Part shown: piece by piece, positions 35,466 to 43,893 of the stretch | Position numbering within the stretch: position 1 is the stretch's first letter | Layout: every line of letters begins with the position of its first letter | NCBI GenBank assembly: GCA_027486795.1 | Contig: JAIXOI010000006.1 | Location: 62,001 to 126,000, forward strand | Reading direction: 5' to 3' | Source of the DNA: Sphingobacteriales bacterium | Lineage (GTDB): Bacteria > Bacteroidota > Bacteroidia > Chitinophagales > CAIOSU01 | Length of the DNA: 64,000 nucleotides | The notes under the pieces: generated by a model | What the model was told of the DNA's origin: nothing | Databases searched by the model: none | What the model saw: the letters and a program-made list of their open reading frames with translations, nothing else | Translations under genes and position numbers: made by a program

Positions 35466-36247
35466 AAAGGTTGCTAAGGATAGCGAAGAAAATCATGATT
35501 CTGCTACTATGGGTAGGGGGTACAGTGGGCTTTGTAGTGCTAGCCAGCGCTGCTATTGCTAAACAGCGTTCAATAGCTTGTAAAAAACTGCACATTCAAT
35601 TAGACAATGACCAAGGCATCTTGTTTGTGGATGAAGAGGATGTACGTAAGGCTTTTACTAAATTAAATGGCCAACAACCAGAGGGTAAACCCATCAAAAC
35701 CCTTGACTTAGCTATACTTGAGGCAGAATTGGAGCGCAACCCTTATATAGCCGAGGCAAACCTTTATGCAGACATACGAGGAGACCTTCACGTGAAGGTT
35801 TCGCAAAGGGAACCGCTACTGCGTATTATTAACAACAACGGTGTTAGCTTCTATATAGATAAAAAGGGGTATAAAATGCCAGTGTCTAGTAAATTTACTT
35901 CGCGAATCCCTGTGGCGACTGGTTTTATCGACCCAACCCAGGTAAGTAAAGGCAAAGTTGCCGATAGCACGGTGCTGAACGATCTATTTCAACTTGGCCT
36001 ATTTATTGAAAATGACCCTTTCCGCAGCGCATTGGTGGAGCAGATTTATGTAGATGAGCGCGGCGAGTTTGAAATCATCCCCATGATAGGAAACCACAGC
36101 GTTCTTATTGGCAGGGCCGATGATTTGGAAGGGAAGTTTAAACGATTAATGATTTTCTACAAAGAAGTGTTGACCAATGTAGATGAATCAATTTATAAAA
36201 CGGTCAACGTTAAGTATAAAGATCAGATCATCTGCACAAAATTCTGA
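35462..36247 (+). CDS. ftsQ: Cell division protein FtsQ/DivIB
   Basis: A bitopic divisome protein of 261 residues: short basic cytosolic N-terminus (KRLLRIAKK), one membrane span (about 12-32), then a periplasmic POTRA-like domain (LFVDEEDVRKAFTKLNGQQPEGKPI; ILEAELERNPYIAEANLYADIRGDLHVKVSQREPLLRI) and the FtsQ beta domain (YIDKKGYKMPVSSKFTSRIPVATGF). The N-P-Y-I-A-E-A pattern and the RxPxxRI-type strand are typical. It overlaps murC by 4 nt and is followed 2 nt later by ftsA. Confidence 0.94.
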   Translation: MKRLLRIAKKIMILLLWVGGTVGFVVLASAAIAKQRSIACKKLHIQLDNDQGILFVDEEDVRKAFTKLNGQQPEGKPIKTLDLAILEAELERNPYIAEANLYADIRGDLHVKVSQREPLLRIINNNGVSFYIDKKGYKMPVSSKFTSRIPVATGFIDPTQVSKGKVADSTVLNDLFQLGLFIENDPFRSALVEQIYVDERGEFEIIPMIGNHSVLIGRADDLEGKFKRLMIFYKEVLTNVDESIYKTVNVKYKDQIICTKF

Positions 36248-36249
36248 CC

Positions 36250-37563
36250 ATGGATAACCACGCCGACATTGTAGTTGGACTAGATATTGGAACTACCAAA
36301 ATATGCGCCATAGTAGGTCGCATAACCGAGCACGGCAAAGTAGAAGTACTAGGCATGGGCAAGGCCGACTCGTTGGGCGTTATGCGCGGCGTGGTTGCTA
36401 ATATTGACAAAACCGTTGAGGCCATTGAACAAGCAGTAGCGCAAGCCGAAGCTCAATCGGGTCACAAAATAACCAAGGTATACGTAGGTATAGCGGGGCA
36501 GCACATTAAGAGTTTGCAGCACCGGGGTATATACATGCGCGAGGATAGCACCGAGGAAATTAGCCGTAAGGATATTGATAAGCTAATAACCGATATGCAG
36601 AAGCTGGCAGTTAGCCCTGGCGACCGCATTATAGACATATTGCCGCAAGAGTTTATTGTTGACAATGAGCAGGGCATCAAAGATCCTGTAGGTATGTCGG
36701 GTATCCGCTTAGAAGCCAACTTTCACATCATTACAGGCCAAATAACCGCTGCGAGAAACATTGAACGCTGCGTGGACAAAGCAGGTATTAAAGTGGCCGA
36801 CTTAGTGCTCGAGCCTTTAGCTTCTTCAGCATCGGTATTGAGCGAAGAAGAGAAAGAGGCTGGTGTAGCTTTGGTTGATATTGGTGGTGGTACTACCGAT
36901 TTGGCTATTTTCCAAGATGGTATCATCCGTCACACGGCGGTTATTCCTTTGGGAGGCAACATAATAACCGAGGATATTAAGGAAGGTTGCTTGATTATGA
37001 AAAATCAAGCCGAAGCCCTAAAAGTGCGCTTTGGTTCTGCCTTTGCTACTGAAACACAAGAAAACGAAATTGTTTCAATACCTGGTTTGCGTGGTCGCGA
37101 CCCTAAGGAGATTTCTATCCGCAACTTAGCCAGCATTATTCAGGCCCGCATGGAGGAAATCATGGAGCAGGTATATTTCGAGATTCGCAGCAGTGGCTAC
37201 GAGAAACGCTTAATTGGCGGTATCGTTATCACTGGTGGCGGCTCGCAGTTGAAAAACGTTAAGCAACTAGCTGAGTACATTACCGGTATGGATACCCGTA
37301 TTGGATTGCCTACCGAGCACTTAACCAAGAGCCCAGTGGCCGATATGAAAAACCCGATGTATGCAACCTCAATTGGTTTGGTACTGAAAGGTTGGGAAGA
37401 CCAGTTGCGCTATATGCCTGTTAAAAAGAAAAAAAGCAAACTACAACGTGAACCAGAAATGGCCGGCGAGGAAGAGGCAGGAGAGCAGCACCCGCGTTGG
37501 TGGGAAAAGATGTTCAAAAAAGGCCGCGACTGGTTGGAAGAAGGCGACGTGAAAGACTTCTGA
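36250..37563 (+). CDS. ftsA: Cell division protein FtsA
   Basis: The actin-like membrane tether of the Z ring. Of its 437 residues, ATPase motifs VVGLDIGTTKICAIVGR (phosphate 1), GVALVDIGGGTTDLAIFQDG (phosphate 2) and GGIVITGGGSQLKNV (adenosine) are intact, and the 1C domain lies between about 86 and 165. The C-terminus ends GEEEAGEQHPRWWEKMFKKGRDWLEEGDVKDF, in which WWEKMFKKGRDWL can form the amphipathic membrane-targeting helix. A basic KKKKSK stretch precedes it. It stands 2 nt after ftsQ and 68 nt before ftsZ. Confidence 0.97.
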   Translation: MDNHADIVVGLDIGTTKICAIVGRITEHGKVEVLGMGKADSLGVMRGVVANIDKTVEAIEQAVAQAEAQSGHKITKVYVGIAGQHIKSLQHRGIYMREDSTEEISRKDIDKLITDMQKLAVSPGDRIIDILPQEFIVDNEQGIKDPVGMSGIRLEANFHIITGQITAARNIERCVDKAGIKVADLVLEPLASSASVLSEEEKEAGVALVDIGGGTTDLAIFQDGIIRHTAVIPLGGNIITEDIKEGCLIMKNQAEALKVRFGSAFATETQENEIVSIPGLRGRDPKEISIRNLASIIQARMEEIMEQVYFEIRSSGYEKRLIGGIVITGGGSQLKNVKQLAEYITGMDTRIGLPTEHLTKSPVADMKNPMYATSIGLVLKGWEDQLRYMPVKKKKSKLQREPEMAGEEEAGEQHPRWWEKMFKKGRDWLEEGDVKDF

Positions 37564-37631
37564 TAATAAAGTAGATAAAAAAGACCCCCGTTTTAAAATA
37601 CAATTGACAAGAACCCTCAAAACTCAAAGAT

Positions 37632-39326
37632 ATGTTGGAATTTGATCTGCCAAAAGAGCAATCCTCAATCATTAAAGTCATCGGCATAGGTGGCGGCGGC
37701 AGCAATGCTGTAAATTATATGTTCAACCAAGGCATCCGTGGTGTCAATTTTGTAATTGGCAATACAGATGAGCAGGCATTAGAACTTAGCCCAATCCCTA
37801 ATAAGATTCAGTTAGGCCCTGCCTCAACCCGTGGTTTGGGTGCTGGTTCAAATCCGGATATAGGCCGTTTAGCTACCGAGGAGTCTTTGGAAGAAATACG
37901 CGCCTTGCTTGAGAAAAACACCCGTATGGTGTTTGTAACTGCCGGCATGGGTGGTGGTACTGGCACTGGTGGTGCCCCTGTAGTAGCTGAGTTGGCTCGA
38001 AGCATGGGTATTCTTACAGTGGGTATCGTTACTAGCCCATTCTTCTTTGAGGGTCGTCGTAAAATCAAGCAAGCCGAAGCGGGCATCGAAGAGATGCGCA
38101 ATGCAGTGGATAGCTTAATTGTTATTTCTAACGATAATATTCGCGAGCAATACGGCAACCTAACTCGCTCAGATGCATTTGCACATGCCGATGACATCTT
38201 GGCCATAGCCGCCCGTAGCATATCAGAAATCATTACCGTTCCGGGTCAAATCAACGTCGATTTTGCCGACGTGGAATATGTAATGAAGAACAGTGGTGTA
38301 GCCATTATGGGAAGCGCAACTGCCGAAGGCGAGGGCCGAGCGGCAAAAGCCATCCAAGCTGCTTTGGCTTCTCCGTTGTTGAACGATAACGACATCCGTG
38401 GCGCACAGAAGGTATTGTTGAACATTACCTCTGGTACCGACCAAATGCGTATCGATGAGATTACTGAAATACACGAGTATGTATTGGAGGCCGTTGGTGC
38501 CGATACCGACGTTATTTTTGGAACTTGCGATGACGACAGCTTGGGCGATAAAATTTGTGTAACCATTATTGCCACTGGTTTTAATAAGAACGGCATTATG
38601 GGTAGCTGGGAAACCGCTAATCGCGAGCGTGTAGTTCACGATTTGGGTCGCAGCACACCGGTTGCTCCTAAAGTTGAATTTACACCGCCAGTTGTACAGT
38701 TTACCGAGGAGCCCGTAAAACCTGAAGTGAACAACGATATGTTTCTTTTCCGTAGGGATGAAGTGGTTGTTGAAGATACCATCGTTGAAGATATAAAAGA
38801 GGTTGACGAATCAAATGCGATTACTTTCTCTTTCGACCTAAATAAGGAAGAAGAAAATACCTTTGAAGTAGTTGCTACCGAAGAGGAAAGCTTGAAAGAG
38901 GCAGAAGAGGATAACTTCTTCTTCGCTCAAGAAGAGACTGAAATGGAAGCCACTAGCGAACAGTTAGTTGAAGAAGACCCAACATTGAATTTTAGCGTGC
39001 GCAAGGTTGAAGAGAAAGCCGCTGAAGAGTTAGGCTTCGTATTCCGTCAGCGCGAAGTGGAGCAGCCTAAGGCTACTGCTGTAAAAGAAGATGATTTGTT
39101 GAACGAGCGCCTACGTCGCCTTCGCAACTTGAACATGAAGCTGAACAACCCGAACAGCTTGAATGAACTGGAAGCTGAGCCTGCTTTTAAACGCCGCAAC
39201 ATTCAGCTTACCAATACCCCTTATTCATCTGAGTCTGATTACTCACGCTATAGCCTTTCTGAAGGAGACGAAAACCGTGGTGAGATACGCAAGAATAATT
39301 CTTTCCTTCACGGCAACGTGGACTAA
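37632..39326 (+). CDS. ftsZ: Cell division protein FtsZ with long acidic C-terminal tail
   Basis: The tubulin-like GTPase of the division ring. The GTP-binding GMGGGTGTGG loop is at 105-114, GGGSNAVNYM at 21-30, and the T7 loop with NVDFADVEYVM near 217. The conserved core ends near residue 325; the other 240 residues are an acidic, Glu/Val-rich linker followed by the Bacteroidota-type C-terminus ENRGEIRKNNSFLHGNVD, which takes the place of the FtsA-binding peptide. At 564 residues it is far longer than the 383 of E. coli. It is the last gene of the cluster and is followed by a strong terminator. Confidence 0.97.
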   Translation: MLEFDLPKEQSSIIKVIGIGGGGSNAVNYMFNQGIRGVNFVIGNTDEQALELSPIPNKIQLGPASTRGLGAGSNPDIGRLATEESLEEIRALLEKNTRMVFVTAGMGGGTGTGGAPVVAELARSMGILTVGIVTSPFFFEGRRKIKQAEAGIEEMRNAVDSLIVISNDNIREQYGNLTRSDAFAHADDILAIAARSISEIITVPGQINVDFADVEYVMKNSGVAIMGSATAEGEGRAAKAIQAALASPLLNDNDIRGAQKVLLNITSGTDQMRIDEITEIHEYVLEAVGADTDVIFGTCDDDSLGDKICVTIIATGFNKNGIMGSWETANRERVVHDLGRSTPVAPKVEFTPPVVQFTEEPVKPEVNNDMFLFRRDEVVVEDTIVEDIKEVDESNAITFSFDLNKEEENTFEVVATEEESLKEAEEDNFFFAQEETEMEATSEQLVEEDPTLNFSVRKVEEKAAEELGFVFRQREVEQPKATAVKEDDLLNERLRRLRNLNMKLNNPNSLNELEAEPAFKRRNIQLTNTPYSSESDYSRYSLSEGDENRGEIRKNNSFLHGNVD

Positions 39327-39370
39327 GGGTAAAGACGCTGTTAGTACCAATTATTGTGCAGATTACGAAG

Positions 39371-39399
39371 CGCAACCCTCAGCAGGTTGCGTTTTTTTT
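39371..39399 (+). terminator. Rho-independent terminator after ftsZ
   Basis: CGCAACC (39371-39377), loop CTCAGCA, GGTTGCG (39385-39391), then eight T. It closes the dcw transcript 45 nt after the ftsZ stop and isolates it from the transposase region. Confidence 0.9.
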
Positions 39400-39423
39400 G
39401 TGGGACGTGTGTTGCGTTTTGTA

Positions 39424-39605
39424 AACCGTTAAAACGGTTGGGTGTTATGTGGCCGTTGGGTACCCACGGTTAAAACCGTGGGCTAGGTTATTTGATTGTA
39501 TTCAGAATTTGTTGATAAGTTATATTGTTTTAATAATGCAAAATAGCCCATGGTTTTAACCATGGGACAGAGAATCTCGAAATACGTACAACCGTTTTAA
39601 CGGTT
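39424..39605. repeat. Left palindrome array (BIME-like) beside the RAYT gene
   Basis: Two units in mirror orientation. Unit 1: AACCGTTAAAACGGTT (39424-39439), 23 nt, CCCACGGTTAAAACCGTGGG (39463-39482) followed by CTA. After 64 nt comes unit 2 inverted: TAG then CCCATGGTTTTAACCATGGG (39547-39566), 23 nt, AACCGTTTTAACGGTT (39590-39605). All four are stems with 2-nt loops. The same layout recurs at 40181-40363. Confidence 0.85.
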
Positions 39606-39666
39606 TTCTTCGGTTGATGATCAAAACAATTAAAAGCGATTTTATATTTTGCAAATGATTGCTCTC

Positions 39667-39710
39667 GGTTTTAACCATGGGTAATAAATATCGTAATGTA
39701 ATTAACCGTT
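39667..39710. repeat. Degraded third palindrome unit next to the transposase start
   Basis: GGTTTTAACCATGGG (39667-39681), 22 nt, AACCGTT (39704-39710): the same order and spacing as unit 2 of the flanking arrays, but each palindrome has lost one arm. It ends 10 nt before the transposase ATG and so may carry or overlap its promoter. Confidence 0.6.
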
Positions 39711-39719
39711 TTTGTAGGC

Positions 39720-40166
39720 ATGGCACATTCATTTTCTAAAATTTGGCTGCACTTGGTTTTCTCAACCAAAAACCGCGAGCCGTTAATTAAGGAGAAAATT
39801 GAAAACGAAACATATCAATTTCTATGGAAGGAATTGAATGGATTAGGATGCCAGCCAAGAATAATAAATGGCATGCCTGACCATGTGCACCTGCTTTTTA
39901 GGCTCAATCCTCAAAAATCGGTAGCCGATGTGGTAAAGCAAATTAAAGGTTCAAGTTCACATTGGATTAATCAGAATATCAGCGATAACAATCAATCTCG
40001 ATTTGCATGGCAAACGGGCTATGGGGTATTTTCTGTAAGTGAATCACAGCTGGTCAGAATAGAGGCATATATTAAGGAGCAGAAAGATCATCACAGAAAG
40101 TACACTTTTATAGAAGAGTATAAAGGGTTTTTGAAAGCCCACGGGCTAGAGTGGGTTGAGGATTAG
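39720..40166 (+). mobile_element. Y1 (HUH) transposase, IS200/RAYT-like
   Basis: A 148-residue protein of the Y1_Tnp family. The HUH motif is HVH in NGMPDHVHLLFRLNP and the nucleophile Tyr is in FAWQTGYGVFSVSESQ; the C-terminal EQKDHHRKYTFIEEYKGFLKAHGLE is typical of the IS200-like and REP-associated lineage. The gene is intact. It has no TnpB partner and no IS ends of its own; instead it is bracketed by two palindrome arrays of matching architecture (39424-39605 and 40181-40363), which is the arrangement of RAYT genes with their REP sequences. Such proteins nick and join single-stranded DNA at the hairpins. It sits after the ftsZ terminator. Confidence 0.9.
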
Positions 40167-40180
40167 GGTTATACAGGTCA

Positions 40181-40363
40181 AACCGTTAAAACGGTTGGGT
40201 GTTCTGTGCATTTTGGTTCCCCCACGGTTGAAACCGTGGGCTAGAAATTTGGAAATGATCATGATTCTTTGCCGCTTGGTATTAACTTGGTAAATAGAGA
40301 ATGACCCATAGTTTTAACCATGGGAAAAGTGAAATGTGAGATACCATAACCGTTTTAACGGTT
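40181..40363. repeat. Right palindrome array (BIME-like) beside the RAYT gene
   Basis: AACCGTTAAAACGGTT (40181-40196), 24 nt, CCCACGGTTGAAACCGTGGG (40221-40240) followed by CTA, 64 nt, CCCATAGTTTTAACCATGGG (40305-40324, one mispair), 23 nt, AACCGTTTTAACGGTT (40348-40363). Order, orientation and the 64-nt centre equal those of the left array, although the centre sequences differ. Confidence 0.85.
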
Positions 40364-40444
40364 TGATTCGCAATCAATACAAATTTCGCCAACAAATAAA
40401 TACCCCGTAATTTGTGCTGTCATCATACAAACTAAACCAAGCCC

Positions 40445-41464
40445 ATGTACAAGGCCCTTCTCTCATCATTGTTGTTTGCGTTGCTATTCATTTCTTGCCA
40501 GCAGCAACCTCAGCCACAAGCTGATGCACCAGAACCAACTGCCTGCCAATACCTAGACTACACCACTAACGACGCCGTACAGGCGGGCGGGATACATATG
40601 GTGAAGTTGAAAGAGGGCTATCAAGTATGGACCAAGCGCATGGGCAATAGCCCAACCATGAAGGTACTGCTGTTGCATGGTGGACCTGCTGGTACACATG
40701 AGCTGATGATTGCTTTCGAGAGCTTTTTTCCGCAGGCCAATATTGAGTTGTACCAATACGACCAGTTGGGCTCCTATTATAGCGACCAGCCCGAGGATAT
40801 GAGCCTCTGGACTATTGCGCGCTTTGTAGAAGAGGTGGAGCAAGTGCGCATCGATTTGGGATTGGATAGTACCAATTTCTTTCTGCTTGGTCAATCGTGG
40901 GGTGGTATATTGGCGATGGAGTATGCGCTAAAATATCAGCAAAACTTGAAGGGGCTTATCGTAAGCAACATGACCGCCGACTTTGATAAGTACGAAGCCT
41001 ATAACAACAAGCTACGCGCAGAATTGCCGAAAGACGTGTTGGATACCCTTTCTTTTTATGAAAGCAAACAGCAGTTCCAAAACCCGCGCTATTTAGATTT
41101 GATGTACACGGCCTTTTACAAAAAGCACATTTGTCGCTTAGAACCTTGGCCCGAGCCGGTGGAGCGCAGCTTTAGTCATTTTAATCAAGTGGTGTACGAA
41201 TATATGCAAGGCCCAAGCGAGTTTGTGCCAGGAGGTATATTGAAGGGTTGGAGTGTTTGGGAGCGACTGAAAGAGCTTACAGTACCTACCTTAATGATAG
41301 GCGCTAAATATGACAGCATGAACCCAGCTGAGATGGAAGAAATGAGCCAATTGGTGCAGAACGGCAGTTATTTATACTGTGCCAACGGAAGCCACCTCTG
41401 CCAGTGGGACGACCAACAAACCTATATGAAGGGTGTGATTAGCTGGATACAAGGCGTAAAGTAA
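40445..41464 (+). CDS. Alpha/beta-hydrolase lipoprotein, proline iminopeptidase-like
   Basis: A 339-residue lipoprotein (LLFISC lipobox, acylated Cys near residue 18) with the alpha/beta-hydrolase fold of family S33. The oxyanion segment LLHGGPAGTHE (HGGP) is followed by GQSWGG with nucleophile S151, an acidic residue in KYDSMNPAEM, and H317 in NGSHLCQWDD completes the triad. S33 enzymes remove N-terminal proline or act as epoxide or acyl hydrolases; the HGGP element favours an iminopeptidase. It is anchored outside the cytoplasm, transcribed alone, and lies beside the palindrome array, 81 nt past its end. It converges with the T9SS gene. Confidence 0.85.
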   Translation: MYKALLSSLLFALLFISCQQQPQPQADAPEPTACQYLDYTTNDAVQAGGIHMVKLKEGYQVWTKRMGNSPTMKVLLLHGGPAGTHELMIAFESFFPQANIELYQYDQLGSYYSDQPEDMSLWTIARFVEEVEQVRIDLGLDSTNFFLLGQSWGGILAMEYALKYQQNLKGLIVSNMTADFDKYEAYNNKLRAELPKDVLDTLSFYESKQQFQNPRYLDLMYTAFYKKHICRLEPWPEPVERSFSHFNQVVYEYMQGPSEFVPGGILKGWSVWERLKELTVPTLMIGAKYDSMNPAEMEEMSQLVQNGSYLYCANGSHLCQWDDQQTYMKGVISWIQGVK

Positions 41465-41478
41465 ATCTTCCCAAAATA

Positions 41479-43686
41479 TTATTCTTTCACCAACTTAAGC
41501 ACCCGTTTCAACCCATCGGGTGTTGTAAGAGTAACGAAGTAAATGCCAGCAGGGGCTTCCATTGTTAGCTCCAATTGTTTGGTTTGGTTGTATTGCTGCC
41601 GCAAAATAACCTGCCCTGCAATGGTAGAAACTGTAACATTCAAATCTTTGTAATTGGCACCCAAATCAATGGCAAACTTCCCTGAAGTAGGGTTGGGGTA
41701 TAGCATAAATTGTTGTCCGAAATCCTCCTCAATACCATTTATAATTATATTGTAGCATACCGATGTATCGCTGCAGCCATTGGCCGTAACAATTACCGCA
41801 TAATCTCCGGTTACGGTGGCCACATAAGTGGCTCTGGTTGCATTGGCAATCGTTAAATAATCATTGCAGCTTACCCACTGATAAATTGCCAAGGTATCAG
41901 TAGCGGTTAGTCTTTCGTCCACTTGATTAACGGTAGCTTCGGGCTTGTTTTTGATAGTTAACTGCAAGGTTAGTATACTGTCGCAACCGGCAGCACTCGT
42001 GAATGCTTGGGTGTAGGTGCCAGAAGTATCATAAGTCTCGGTATTTAGGGTGTAGCTGCCACACTCAACTGCGGTAATAGTTTCGCGCGCGGTGTCGTTT
42101 ATGGTTACGTTTATGGTCACCAAACTATCACAACCATCGGCATTTACAAATGCCTCGGTATAGGTGCCAGTACTAGTATAGGTGTTGCCACCAGTTGAGG
42201 TGAAGGCATAGCAAGCTACGGTATCAATGCTGCCAAATGTGGGGCTGCATGGAGTCCATTTGGCAATAAAGCCATTGAAGTTGCTATCGGTGGCTAATTC
42301 GAAAGTACTTGCTAGAGGGTCAAAGTCAACGGTATTAATAAAGCTACCCGCAAAGTATACATTGCCGGTTGGGTCTACAAGAATCGCTTCACCCCTATCT
42401 GCACCCGCATTACCCACTTTTCTTACCCATTGCAATTCGCCAAGAGAGTCGAGTTTCTGAACAAAGATGTCTGAGGCGTTTCCTTGGCTGGTCAAATTGA
42501 AAGCATCAATACCCGGATCAAAATCAACGGTATTGGCAAAGTAACCGGTAGTATAAACCGAGCCTTGGGTATCCACAGCAAGGGATATGGCTTGGTTGCT
42601 GCTGATGCCGGCCAACTGCCTTGCCCAAGTAAGTTCGCCTATGGAGTCCAGTTTTACAATAAATGCATTGGTACCTCCTCCCGAAGTAAGGGATAGCGTA
42701 TCAGCCCCTGGGTCAAAATCAACAGTAGATGAAAAGTATCCAGCCAAATAAATGTTTTGATTGGCATCCACCAAAATATCGTTTCCTATTGAGGTAAATA
42801 TGCTGCCATCAAACTGTTTTGCCCAAACGTAGTTGCCAGCACCGGTAAGTTTTAGGATAAACACATCTCTACTTGGTGCAGCGAATAAGGTATCAGCTCC
42901 AGCATTCGGGTCGAAATCAGCAAATTCTGCAAAGTAACCTGTTACATACACATTGCCTATCGCATCAAGGGTAATACTATAAGCTTCATCGAAGCCCGAG
43001 CTACCAACGCGCTTTGCCCATGTATAGGTACCGTTGGTTGCTAGTTTTTGCACATAGAAATCGGGAAATAAAGTGCCTGTCGCAACCAAATTGGCGGTGC
43101 CGCCTCCTGGGTTAAAATCGACGGTTCCTATAAAACTGCCGGTTAGGTATACATTCCCGGCCGCATCAACTGCCACATCTTTTACATCGTCTATTTGAGC
43201 GTTTCCGTTGCGGATAGCCCATGAGTAGTTGCCCACAGAGGTTAGTTTTAATGCAAATACATCTACCCCGCCGTTGGATGCCAAATTGTTGGTAGCAGCT
43301 GCTGGGTTAAAATCAACGGTACCGGTAAAGGCGCCAACGGTATATACGTTTCCAGCGGCGTCAAGGGCAATCGCCTGTGCTTCGTCGGCACCAGCACTTC
43401 CTACCCGTTTGGCCCAAACAAAGTCGCCAGAACCAGTAAGTTTTTGTATGAAAACATCCCTATCGCCAGCCGAAGCCATCAAGAAAGTATCCGTTCCTGG
43501 GTCGAAATCTACGGTGTCGGTAAAGTACCCAACTGCGTAAATGTTGCCAGCAGTATCAAGGGCCATGTCTATTACGGTACTCTGGCCAATTCCTTTATTT
43601 TGCTTGGCCCAACCTAGTTTAGTGCTCTGTGCTTCAACGGCATAGGCGGCAAGGGTTAAAATGACTGCAGTATATATCTTCAACAT
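41479..43686 (-). CDS. T9SS-exported repeat protein with type A sorting domain
   Basis: A 735-residue surface or secreted protein. It has a signal peptide (ends AYAVEAQS), then about nine copies of a roughly 50-residue repeat with the core DxxGNVYxxGxFxxTVDFxPG (residues about 40-480; SBBP-like, beta-propeller type). Two approximately 50-residue repeats with GCDSLVTINVTI and GCDSILTLQLTI follow (about 490-590), and a C-terminal type A sorting domain (MLYPNPTSGKFAIDLG to LKRVLKLVKE) directs it through the type IX secretion system. No catalytic motif is seen; a binding or structural role is likely. A good promoter lies 26-56 nt upstream of its start. Confidence 0.88.
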   Translation of the reverse strand: MLKIYTAVILTLAAYAVEAQSTKLGWAKQNKGIGQSTVIDMALDTAGNIYAVGYFTDTVDFDPGTDTFLMASAGDRDVFIQKLTGSGDFVWAKRVGSAGADEAQAIALDAAGNVYTVGAFTGTVDFNPAAATNNLASNGGVDVFALKLTSVGNYSWAIRNGNAQIDDVKDVAVDAAGNVYLTGSFIGTVDFNPGGGTANLVATGTLFPDFYVQKLATNGTYTWAKRVGSSGFDEAYSITLDAIGNVYVTGYFAEFADFDPNAGADTLFAAPSRDVFILKLTGAGNYVWAKQFDGSIFTSIGNDILVDANQNIYLAGYFSSTVDFDPGADTLSLTSGGGTNAFIVKLDSIGELTWARQLAGISSNQAISLAVDTQGSVYTTGYFANTVDFDPGIDAFNLTSQGNASDIFVQKLDSLGELQWVRKVGNAGADRGEAILVDPTGNVYFAGSFINTVDFDPLASTFELATDSNFNGFIAKWTPCSPTFGSIDTVACYAFTSTGGNTYTSTGTYTEAFVNADGCDSLVTINVTINDTARETITAVECGSYTLNTETYDTSGTYTQAFTSAAGCDSILTLQLTIKNKPEATVNQVDERLTATDTLAIYQWVSCNDYLTIANATRATYVATVTGDYAVIVTANGCSDTSVCYNIIINGIEEDFGQQFMLYPNPTSGKFAIDLGANYKDLNVTVSTIAGQVILRQQYNQTKQLELTMEAPAGIYFVTLTTPDGLKRVLKLVKE

Positions 43687-43711
43687 AAGCCTAGGTATTG
43701 CCTTTAAATAG

Positions 43712-43742
43712 TAAAGTTAGCTAAATGTAAGGAGCAGTGCAA
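43712..43742 (-). promoter_or_regulatory. Promoter of the T9SS repeat protein gene
   Basis: On the minus strand: TTG (43742-43740), 20-nt spacer, TAACTTTA (43719-43712), seven of eight matches to TAnnTTTG. Confidence 0.5.
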
Positions 43743-43770
43743 TGTGAGTAGGCGGCAAGTGAGGATTGAA

Positions 43771-43807
43771 TAAAAACCAAACAGCCCCCGAATTACTCCG
43801 AGGGCTG
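43771..43807 (-). terminator. Terminator downstream of proS
   Basis: Read on the minus strand: CAGCCCTCG (43807-43799), 8-nt loop, CGGGGGCTG (43790-43782), then TTTGGTTTTTATTC. The stem is 9 bp with one G-U pair. It lies beyond the repeat element that follows the proS stop. Confidence 0.8.
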
Positions 43808-43822
43808 GTATAAATCATTCAG

Positions 43823-43889
43823 TAACTTTAACTCAACTCGTAACTCGTAACCAGTAACTCGTACCCATTCGGCTCCGCTCAGGGTGACA
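43823..43889. repeat. Dispersed repeat element downstream of proS
   Basis: A 7-nt array AACTCGT, AACTCGT, AACCAGT, AACTCGT (about 43836-43863) next to the reverse complement of the TGTCAnnCTGAGCGGAGCCGAA core (43868-43889). The core matches the element inside murC at 20 of 22 positions. It begins 4 nt beyond the proS stop codon, between the gene and its terminator. Confidence 0.7.
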
Positions 43890-43893
43890 CAAA

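Noticed and set aside
39424..40363. Possible CRISPR array, from regularly spaced palindromes with 23-nt gaps
   Set aside because: Only two units per side in mirror orientation, no run of identical direct repeats with unique spacers, and no cas genes.
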